Source: Candidatus Omnitrophota bacterium
GTDB lineage: Bacteria > Omnitrophota > Gorgyraeia > Zapsychrales > Zapsychraceae
Length of the DNA stretch: 5,226 bases
NCBI GenBank assembly: GCA_020430005.1
Contig: JAGQKQ010000138.1
Location: 1 to 5,226, forward strand
Direction of reading: 5' to 3'
The translations under genes and the position numbers were made by a program. Below, piece by piece: positions 1-5,226 of the stretch. The first letter of the stretch is position 1. The number at the start of each line of letters is the position of its first letter. The notes beneath the pieces are model-generated. The model worked only from the letters and a program-made list of their open reading frames with translations, did no database searches and was not told the DNA's origin.

Positions 1-877
1 CAATGGCACCATCATTCGATTTAAAGCGGACCTTCTGCTCCACAAACTTTTTATCATAGGTCCCACGTTTGAGAAGCAAATGACAAACGCCATTGATAAT
101 CGCCATATCTGTCTGCGGCTGAAATTCTAAATAATAATCGGCCGCCTCGGTTGTCCGCGTTCTTCTTGTGGCGATATCAATCATCTTGATCTTATGCCCC
201 AACTGTTTGCGGTCAATGAATCTTGAGAAAAGAATCGGGTGCATTTCCGCCCAGTTGTTTCCCCAGCAAATTACCGTATCGCATACATCAAGATCATCAT
301 AGCAACCCGACGGCTCATCAACGCCAAACGTCGTTATAAATCCGACGACCGCACTGGCCATACAAAGACGCGCGTTGGGATCGATTTCATTACTGCCCAA
401 TCCCCCTTTAAGAAATTTCATAGCGGTGTAACCCTCAGGAATAGTCCATTGGCCAGAACCGTAAATAGCAAAACGTTTGGGGTCCGCCATAATCTTATTG
501 GAAATCAGATCAATCGCTTCATCCCATGTTACAGGCTGCAGCTCTCCATTTTTGCGGATCATTGGTGTTCTGAGCCGGTCTCTTCCGTATAACGCCGCCC
601 CGGCATGATAACCTTTCGCGCATAGTAAACCTTTATTCACCGGCGCATGACGGTCGCCCTGCACGGCGACAACACGTCCGTCACGAACACCAACCAGGAC
701 ACCACACCCGGTTCCACAAAAACGGCAAGGGGCTTTATGCCATTTCAATCCAACCGAATCGTCATCAAACGCATAGGCTAAAGTGGCTAGCCCTCCACTT
801 AATGTTAAAGCTCCTAACGCCGCCATTTTTGCTGAAAACTTTAGAAATTCTCTTCTATCCATAGATTTCTCTAACAT
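1..877 (-). CDS. napA: Periplasmic nitrate reductase catalytic subunit NapA, N-terminal 292 residues (3' end cut by window edge)
   Basis: NapA is the Mo-bis-MGD enzyme that reduces nitrate to nitrite in the periplasm. The reading frame is open from the ATG at 877 to the window edge. A twin-arginine signal is visible (SMDRREFLK, residues 5-13), then a hydrophobic stretch and a likely cleavage site after AYA (residue 36). The 4Fe-4S motif follows: C51, C54, C58 and C86 (CRFCGTGCG ... GLLCAKG). The predicted Mo-ligand cysteine is C172 in NARLCMASAV, followed by the NapA signatures DEPSGCYDD (187-195) and AEMHPIL (210-216). The related loop in E. coli NapA reads GSNMAEMHP, whereas this protein has GNNWAEMHP. 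Known NapA proteins are roughly 750-830 residues, so more than half is missing here. The start at 877 is preferred over the Met at 862 because it has a strong ribosome binding site. The gene begins one base after the napD stop. Assimilatory NasA/NarB or a formate dehydrogenase is less likely, given the Tat signal, the NapD neighbour and the NapA-type motifs. Confidence 0.96.
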   Translation of the reverse strand, partial: MLEKSMDRREFLKFSAKMAALGALTLSGGLATLAYAFDDDSVGLKWHKAPCRFCGTGCGVLVGVRDGRVVAVQGDRHAPVNKGLLCAKGYHAGAALYGRDRLRTPMIRKNGELQPVTWDEAIDLISNKIMADPKRFAIYGSGQWTIPEGYTAMKFLKGGLGSNEIDPNARLCMASAVVGFITTFGVDEPSGCYDDLDVCDTVICWGNNWAEMHPILFSRFIDRKQLGHKIKMIDIATRRTRTTEAADYYLEFQPQTDMAIINGVCHLLLKRGTYDKKFVEQKVRFKSNDGAI

Positions 878-878
878 A

Positions 879-1118
879 TTAGAGTCCCTCCTCGTCTTCA
901 AAATTATGATAGATTAAATCACATTGAAGAACGCCTGATATATTTTCAATATTGTTCCATAATTCCTTATCTTTTTTCTGTTCGGTCGTGTCGGTGACAA
1001 TAACAATACGGGCTCCTTCTATTTTTTCAACATCCACACCCGCAAAATCTTTTAATTTGTCTGCGACTTCCTGGGTTTGTTCTTTCCTTGTGCGAATAAT
1101 TAAACTTGATATGGGCAT
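879..1118 (-). CDS. napD: NapD, chaperone for NapA maturation
   Basis: NapD is a small cytoplasmic chaperone that binds the twin-arginine signal peptide of NapA and delays export until the molybdenum cofactor and Fe-S cluster are loaded. The 79 residues match the family in length (E. coli NapD is 87) and in layout. An N-terminal beta strand (ISSLIIRTR) is followed by a helix (QEVADKLKDF), a second strand pair around ARIVIVTD, a helix (LWNNIENISG), the segment GVLQCDLIYH and an acidic C-terminus. The ISSLII and GVL...LIYH elements are the usual NapD landmarks. The ATG at 1118 has AAGGA 7 bases upstream. The gene sits 16 bases after the NrfD-like gene and 1 base before napA, so the chaperone is made just ahead of its client. 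No signal peptide is present, as expected for a cytoplasmic protein. Confidence 0.93.
   Translation of the reverse strand: MPISSLIIRTRKEQTQEVADKLKDFAGVDVEKIEGARIVIVTDTTEQKKDKELWNNIENISGVLQCDLIYHNFEDEEGL
886..892 (-). promoter_or_regulatory. Strong Shine-Dalgarno of napA, inside the napD coding end
   Basis: On the minus strand AGGAGGG lies 8 bases before the ATG at 877. It is formed by the codons for the last residues of NapD (DEEGL). It decides the napA start, because the alternative Met at 862 has no comparable site. The arrangement implies translational coupling, with ribosomes finishing napD close to the napA start. Confidence 0.8.
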
Positions 1119-1134
1119 TTCATCATCCTTGAGT

Positions 1135-2373
1135 TTAAATTTTTCTTTGGGTGTATTTTAAATTGATGTTCAATTGTCCTTTTAGAATAGGCGTCGCACA
1201 CCTTAACAGTACGGTATAAACAAGCCCGCCTGTTGCCCAGACTCCAACGCAGACAAAAATTTCGTTCCATGTCGGGACATATTCGACAATCTCTCCCAAT
1301 GGATTAGGAATAAATCCGGGAATAATTAATCCCATTCCCTTTTCAATCCAGATCCCGACAATTAATAAAATACAAGCAATGTTAAGCGGAACCACTCTGC
1401 GTGTTATGGGTGACATCAATAAAATCAATGCCACCGTGTTCATAGCCAAAGCTGTCCAGATCCAGGGAACTAACGCGTCATGCCCGTGAAGACCGAAAAA
1501 CAAATATTTTGCCGATGCATTATGCAGTGTATCTGTATAAAATTCTTTAAACAGTTCATTAATCAGCAAAAACATATTGATACTCATCGACACCTGTATA
1601 ATTTTTCGCAAGAGAAAAATGGCGTCTTCAGATGTGCGGTATCCAAAAACTTTTCTGATTAATTGAAGGGTAATAATAATAACGGCCGGGCCTGCCGCAA
1701 AAGCGGATGCTATAAAACGCGGCCCCATAACGGCTGTATTCCAAAACGGTCTGGCCGCGAAACCGGCTAACAAAAACGCGGTTACCGTGTGAATACTGAC
1801 CGCCCACACAATCGAAAGAAAAACAAACGGCAGATAGACCCATTTATTCGGTTCACGCCCGAGATATTTCATATACAAAAGATAACCTGTCACGTGAAGA
1901 TTAATAAGCAGGTAAACATTCAGCACCACCACATCCCAACTCAGCATGGATATCGGAAAATTAAACCGTCCGATCCCCGGGATTAAATGCCAGAATCTGT
2001 CGGGCCGTCCTAAATCAACCGTGACAAATAAAAGACACATGATAATCGACGCCACGGCAAACAACTCTCCGAAAATAACGACCTCATGAATTTCCTTTTT
2101 GCGATAAATATAGGCAGGGATAACCAGCATAACAGCGGCGGCGGCCATCCCGACAAGATAAGTAAAGTTCGCGATATACAGCCCCCAGGATACGTGGTCT
2201 GTCATACCTGTCGTCATTAATCCATGAACTAATTGTTTACAATACGCGTTTAGTCCGATTAAGGATAGACAGGTTAAAAATGTCATCCAGATATAAAATC
2301 CCCGATTTCCGTCAAAGCTGATAACAAAACACCGCCACAAAAAATAGAGATAATCCCGAATCCATTTAAACAT
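1135..2373 (-). CDS. NrfD/PsrC-family integral membrane quinol oxidoreductase subunit
   Basis: This 412-residue protein is very hydrophobic, with about ten predicted membrane helices (roughly residues 26-45, 63-88, 99-118, 146-168, 180-204, 215-240, 258-276, 301-321, 328-345 and 371-392). That matches the long NrfD-type members such as PsrC, HybB, DsrP and ActC. Family-like features are HVSWGLYIANF (60-70) before helix 2, the loop DLGRPDRFWH (120-129) after helix 3, and IWIEKGMGLIIPG (341-353). These proteins exchange electrons between the quinone pool and a periplasmic four-cluster Fe-S partner and carry no cofactor of their own; some relatives are thought to move protons. The partner here is the Fe-S protein two genes upstream. 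The start at 2373 has AAAGGA 6 bases before it, 25 bases after the porin stop. In this operon it probably oxidises menaquinol for NapA, a job usually done by NapC or NapH. The family call is firm; the quinone and the direction of electron flow are inferred. Confidence 0.94.
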   Translation of the reverse strand: MFKWIRDYLYFLWRCFVISFDGNRGFYIWMTFLTCLSLIGLNAYCKQLVHGLMTTGMTDHVSWGLYIANFTYLVGMAAAAVMLVIPAYIYRKKEIHEVVIFGELFAVASIIMCLLFVTVDLGRPDRFWHLIPGIGRFNFPISMLSWDVVVLNVYLLINLHVTGYLLYMKYLGREPNKWVYLPFVFLSIVWAVSIHTVTAFLLAGFAARPFWNTAVMGPRFIASAFAAGPAVIIITLQLIRKVFGYRTSEDAIFLLRKIIQVSMSINMFLLINELFKEFYTDTLHNASAKYLFFGLHGHDALVPWIWTALAMNTVALILLMSPITRRVVPLNIACILLIVGIWIEKGMGLIIPGFIPNPLGEIVEYVPTWNEIFVCVGVWATGGLVYTVLLRCATPILKGQLNINLKYTQRKI

Positions 2374-2398
2374 TATTCGTCCTTTGATGATTTACTTT

Positions 2399-3643
2399 TT
2401 AAAAGCTAATTCCAATATCCATTGTTACTTTTTGCGTATCTGTCGCAAAATCATCCGCGTTATAATTAGCATACTTAACGGATGCCTTAACATGTTCATT
2501 GATTGATTTCTCCAGAAAAATACCCCACTCGTCGCCATAATCCATTACGCCGTCTTCCGCCGCAAAATTATGATACTGAGCCTTTGCCGATAATCCGTTT
2601 AGGATTTCCCAATTCCCTTCCAGATTATTTACCTTATAGGTTAAATCAATATAGAAATCCTCAAGCCCTGTCGCCGGAGTCGTTAGAAATTTATCCGCCC
2701 ATCCGTTAAATTTATGTCCCGTCGCCAACGGCGTCCTGAACGCAAATCGGCCGCCGTCGCTGCCTAATATTTCGTACCCAATAGTTGTTGTCAGCCCTTT
2801 CCAGACAATAGCGGGAGCGAAATGATAATAGTTGGCGTCATATTCTGCTGTATTACTGGCATAATCGGTTTGATATGCGTACTCGATGTAATACTTCAAC
2901 TTAACATCATCATTCAAGTCCTTGGCACCGGCAAGGCTTCCGCCAAAAGTTTTACTGGAATTGGCCGCCGAATCGCTGCCGAAATCCAAAAGATATCCGT
3001 ATGTCGTGACCTTTCCTATCGGAAGACTTGTGTTCGAAATATGATAAAAATGGCTTTTGGAACCCCAGTCCCCCATGAGAGACTGCTCTCCAAAAATACG
3101 ATTAACGTTATAGATAAACCCGTATTGAAGATTTGTGTTTTCAATGGAAGCATTCGTAATAGTGGCGGCGTCAAAAACCTGATTATTTTGTCTCCACCCG
3201 ACATGCCCGATAAACCGCTGATTGTCTATCGCTATAACTTGTCGTCCTCCCCGAAGCGTTGTATCCGGTATTCCTTTATATTGTCCATACGCCTGATTCA
3301 CTTGTATATTTTCGGGATCAACAACCACCGGATGATCCCCCCGGCCATTAACTGTATCGTTATAATTGTCATTTCCCAAATAAACAACATGCTCTCCTTC
3401 GACAACGGCCGAAAGCCCGAGAAGTTCTCCCGTTTTAACACCCACGCGTGTCCGCGCCGTTCTCGAATGAGCATTTTCGGTAATCGGTGCCGGGCCTTGC
3501 TGATCGACAAATTCATAACGAAGGCGGACATCCGCGTATAGTTTGCTTTCCTTAAAGGCCTCTTCGACAGAATCCGCCGCCTGAGCAAAAGATCCGTTTA
3601 AAAACAAACCCACAATCAATAGCAACTTCACAATCGGTTTCAT
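2399..3643 (-). CDS. Outer-membrane beta-barrel porin (alginate-export/OprD-like family)
   Basis: The 414-residue protein starts with a Sec signal peptide (charged MKPIVK, hydrophobic LLLIVGLFL, likely cleavage after AQA at residue 22). The mature part alternates polar and hydrophobic residues in strands (VRLRYEF near 39-45, LKYYIEYAYQ near 249-258, FYIDLTYKV near 330-338, VTMDIGISF at 406-414) and ends in Phe, the classical outer-membrane insertion signal. Motifs I associate with the alginate-export-like porins are the GGRQVIAIDNQRF block (132-144) with GWRQNNQVFDA after it, and HKFNGWADKFLTTPATGLED (310-329). The family name reflects fold, not substrate; alginate export is not implied. The gene lies 12 bases after the Fe-S gene and 25 before the NrfD-like gene. 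Its GGGAG site, 6 bases from the ATG, touches the upstream stop. By context it probably conducts nitrate and nitrite across the outer membrane, which is inference. Confidence 0.86.
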   Translation of the reverse strand: MKPIVKLLLIVGLFLNGSFAQAADSVEEAFKESKLYADVRLRYEFVDQQGPAPITENAHSRTARTRVGVKTGELLGLSAVVEGEHVVYLGNDNYNDTVNGRGDHPVVVDPENIQVNQAYGQYKGIPDTTLRGGRQVIAIDNQRFIGHVGWRQNNQVFDAATITNASIENTNLQYGFIYNVNRIFGEQSLMGDWGSKSHFYHISNTSLPIGKVTTYGYLLDFGSDSAANSSKTFGGSLAGAKDLNDDVKLKYYIEYAYQTDYASNTAEYDANYYHFAPAIVWKGLTTTIGYEILGSDGGRFAFRTPLATGHKFNGWADKFLTTPATGLEDFYIDLTYKVNNLEGNWEILNGLSAKAQYHNFAAEDGVMDYGDEWGIFLEKSINEHVKASVKYANYNADDFATDTQKVTMDIGISF

Positions 3644-3655
3644 AAATCTCTCCCT

Positions 3656-4645
3656 TTATTTATCGAAAAAGTAAAAAAACCGAGGCAGTGTTCCCGCCTC
3701 TTCTTTTAATATAAAAACACGCTTGTTTCTTAACACGTAGGACACCTCACTGTCGGGATCTAAAATATTTCCAAAGACCCTGGCTCCTGTTGGACACGCT
3801 TCAAGACAGGCCGGTAATTTTCCTTCCCGTGTGCGGTGAAGACAAAAATGGCACTTCTCTACGACACCTTTCGGTCTCGGTCTGTTGGAAAGATATCCCA
3901 TATTCGGATTAATCCGTTCCTTCGGAATTTCCGGTTCGGTAAAATTAAATCTTCTTGCCCAATACGGACAAGCGGCTTCACAATATCGGCAGCCTATACA
4001 CCAGTTGTAATCAATAACAGTAATTCCATCTTTTTCCTGCCACGTCGCTTCAACAGGACAAGCCTTCACACAGGGAGGATTCTCACATTGCAGACACTGA
4101 ACCGGAAGATAATAAGAATCATCTTCCGGAACCTCATTGAGATCATAGTGCCGTGTTCCCTGTTCCATGTCCATCGTTCCTTTAGGCATCTTGAACACAC
4201 TGATATATTGAATTTCCGGACTTCGCGACTGGTTGTTTTCGTTCACGCAGGCGTGAACACATCGGCGCGATCCGTTACACCGGGAGAGATTCAAAGCATA
4301 AACATATTCAACACCGTCCATCGGTTTAACATCACGCAAATTAGGATCAATCCCGTATTTATCTTTGACTTTCTTGGAAATGCGTTCGATGACTTTATCC
4401 ATTTCTTCTTTTGTCATCTCCTTATAATGCTTTTGCACAAATTCTTCCGCTGTTATAGTTTCTTTAAGCAGTTTTAATGGAGACATGGCGGCAATAAGCG
4501 CTGCCGCTCCGGACCCGATAACGGCCGATCTTTTTAAGAAATCCCGACGACTGATAGGCGTATTGAGAAATCCTTCCTGATGAGATTGACACTCTTCACC
4601 AGAGCCCGCGCCGCATCCGCATTTTTTTTCATTTTCATCACTCAT
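3656..4645 (-). CDS. Tat-exported four-cluster ferredoxin-like electron transfer subunit (NrfC/PsrB/DsrO type)
   Basis: This 329-residue protein passes electrons between an NrfD-type quinol subunit and a periplasmic acceptor. After a 31-residue leader it has a Tat motif SRRDFLK (32-38) and a hydrophobic segment (41-54) with no clear AxA cleavage site, so it may stay membrane-anchored. A charged helical linker (64-105) leads to four cysteine groups: C123/C129/C133, C184/C187/C192/C196, C216/C219/C222/C226, and C265/C268/C280/C284. The last three are complete. The first reads CNGSRRCVHAC, with Ser126 where the second Cys would be expected, so this site has three ligands. The leader itself holds C9, C11 and C19. 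The start at 4645 overlaps the cytochrome stop by 8 bases and has AAGGAA 7 bases upstream. The closest functional parallels are NrfC, DsrO and ActB-like proteins. The exact subfamily is not settled. Confidence 0.94.
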   Translation of the reverse strand: MSDENEKKCGCGAGSGEECQSHQEGFLNTPISRRDFLKRSAVIGSGAAALIAAMSPLKLLKETITAEEFVQKHYKEMTKEEMDKVIERISKKVKDKYGIDPNLRDVKPMDGVEYVYALNLSRCNGSRRCVHACVNENNQSRSPEIQYISVFKMPKGTMDMEQGTRHYDLNEVPEDDSYYLPVQCLQCENPPCVKACPVEATWQEKDGITVIDYNWCIGCRYCEAACPYWARRFNFTEPEIPKERINPNMGYLSNRPRPKGVVEKCHFCLHRTREGKLPACLEACPTGARVFGNILDPDSEVSYVLRNKRVFILKEEAGTLPRFFYFFDK

Positions 4646-5226
4646 GGGATTGTTCCTTTATAGTTAAATGCTCCAGAAAATCACGATAATTTTGAATATT
4701 GGGAGCGGGAGCCGGCTGCATCAGTTGAAACTTGGGTTGATGCGGGTTATGGCAGGCGACACACGTCAGCTTTCTAACTTCCCCTTTATTGGAATCCCAG
4801 AAATCATTCATCCGGCCATGCACTCCATTTTCCCAGTCACGATAAATAGGCCCATGACACTGCAGGCACGTTTGATGGCTTTGCGCAAAAGAAATTTCAT
4901 TCTTGTTAATATCAACAAGCATTTCCCGATTATTAATACTGTGGCAGGTTAAACAGTAATTGTTAGCCCCATGATCTAAAATAATGTCCGAGTGCGCTGA
5001 AAAGAATGACTTCTGAACAGTCGACGGCTCGATATTATCGTGACAATCATTACAACGGTACATGTAACCGTCCTGCATTACTTTCGGCTCTAACCTTGCT
5101 TCCCGAACAGGTTGTTTTGTAAAATCCTCCGGATTTGTTAACGGATGCCGGATGATTTCCCTTTTTTCACCCCAGACATTCATTAAAAAACTTGCGGCTA
5201 AAAACAAAAAGACTAAAGCTATAAAC
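4638..5226 (-). CDS. Membrane-anchored tetraheme c-type cytochrome (5' end off the window)
   Basis: The frame stays open to the right edge and gives 195 visible residues; the true start is outside. The first visible residues form a hydrophobic segment (about 1-18, FIALVFLFLAAS...) without an obvious cleavage site, so it is likely an uncleaved anchor, or else a Sec signal. Four CxxCH heme sites follow: CNDCH (58-62), CLTCH (91-95), CLQCH (120-124) and CVACH (155-159). Spare histidines such as H78, H85, H117, H136 and H162 could serve as second axial ligands. The C-terminus is Pro-rich after CHNPHQPKF. The in-frame TTG at 5207 gives a truncated signal and is not credible as the start. It lacks the size and single-domain look of NapC/NrfH and the diheme pattern of NapB. 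It is best called a small cytochrome c3-like/NrfB-like carrier. By position it should shuttle electrons from the Fe-S protein to NapA, possibly replacing NapB; this is inferred. Confidence 0.91.
   Translation of the reverse strand, partial: FIALVFLFLAASFLMNVWGEKREIIRHPLTNPEDFTKQPVREARLEPKVMQDGYMYRCNDCHDNIEPSTVQKSFFSAHSDIILDHGANNYCLTCHSINNREMLVDINKNEISFAQSHQTCLQCHGPIYRDWENGVHGRMNDFWDSNKGEVRKLTCVACHNPHQPKFQLMQPAPAPNIQNYRDFLEHLTIKEQSHE
4653..4658 (-). promoter_or_regulatory. Shine-Dalgarno of the Fe-S gene, within the cytochrome gene
   Basis: AAGGAA on the minus strand lies 7 bases before the ATG at 4645 and inside the last codons of the cytochrome gene. With the 8-base gene overlap (ATGAGTGA) it supports coupled translation of cytochrome and Fe-S protein, and it fixes the Fe-S start ahead of the Tat motif. 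Confidence 0.7.

Noticed and set aside
239..592. Plus-strand open frame of 117 codons at the left end
   Set aside because: The minus strand encodes NapA continuously through this region, including the Mo-ligand and AEMHP motifs.
2822..3541. Plus-strand open frame of 239 codons opposite the porin gene
   Set aside because: The minus strand carries a full porin with signal peptide and C-terminal Phe. The plus-strand product looks random and lacks a supporting context.
3298..3588. Minus-strand open frame of 96 codons inside the porin gene
   Set aside because: It is an out-of-frame shadow of the porin coding sequence, with an Arg-rich, low-sense translation.
3836..4477. Plus-strand open frame of 213 codons opposite the Fe-S gene
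   Set aside because: It is antisense to a gene with clear Fe-S motifs, its translation has no recognisable domain, and it has no neighbours on that strand.
4622..4629. Run of eight T (eight A on the coding strand) as a terminator or a phase-variation slippage tract
   Set aside because: It lies inside the Fe-S coding sequence (codons for EKK), has no preceding hairpin for termination, and a tract of eight alone is weak evidence for phase variation.
5205..5207. TTG as the start of the tetraheme cytochrome
   Set aside because: The frame continues upstream to the window edge as a hydrophobic segment, and a start here would cut the membrane anchor/signal in half.
1..5226. Search for tRNA/rRNA genes, CRISPR arrays, insertion sequences, long repeats and intergenic terminators
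   Set aside because: None seen. Coding sequence fills nearly the whole window and the largest gap is 25 bases, leaving no room for such elements.

Overview
The window lies inside one tightly packed operon, all on the minus strand, for periplasmic nitrate respiration. Read 5'->3' in transcription order (from high to low coordinates) it holds: a tetraheme c-type cytochrome (start lies off the right edge), a Tat-exported ferredoxin-like protein with four cluster-binding motifs, an outer-membrane beta-barrel porin, a ten-helix NrfD/PsrC-type membrane protein, the chaperone NapD, and the first 292 residues of the molybdenum nitrate reductase NapA, cut by the left edge. No intergenic space exceeds 25 bases, two genes overlap by 8 bases and two are separated by a single base. 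No promoter or terminator is expected or seen here; both should lie outside the window.

How the genes would work together (inference from family knowledge): the NrfD-like protein would oxidise menaquinol or ubiquinol in the inner membrane and pass electrons to the periplasmic Fe-S protein. From there they would go through the tetraheme cytochrome to NapA, which reduces nitrate to nitrite. NapD binds the NapA twin-arginine signal peptide while the cofactors are inserted. The porin would let nitrate in, nitrite out, or both. This architecture differs from the textbook nap systems, which use NapC and/or NapGH plus the diheme NapB; none of those is present in the window, although genes beyond napA cannot be seen.

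Organism: a Gram-negative (diderm) bacterium, shown by the porin with a Sec signal and C-terminal Phe, by periplasmic multiheme cytochromes and by Tat substrates. It respires anaerobically or facultatively. The DNA is moderately AT-leaning by eye. The proteins do not look enterobacterial, and the phylum cannot be fixed from sequence alone. An NrfCD-type module wired to multiheme cytochromes suggests a Nitrospirota-, Desulfobacterota-, Planctomycetota- or Omnitrophota-like lineage, but that is only a guess.

The points most worth a second look are the NrfD/Fe-S/tetraheme quinol module attached to NapA, a Cys-to-Ser change in the first cluster motif of the Fe-S protein, a Cys-rich leader in front of its Tat motif, and the dedicated porin in the middle of the electron-transfer genes.
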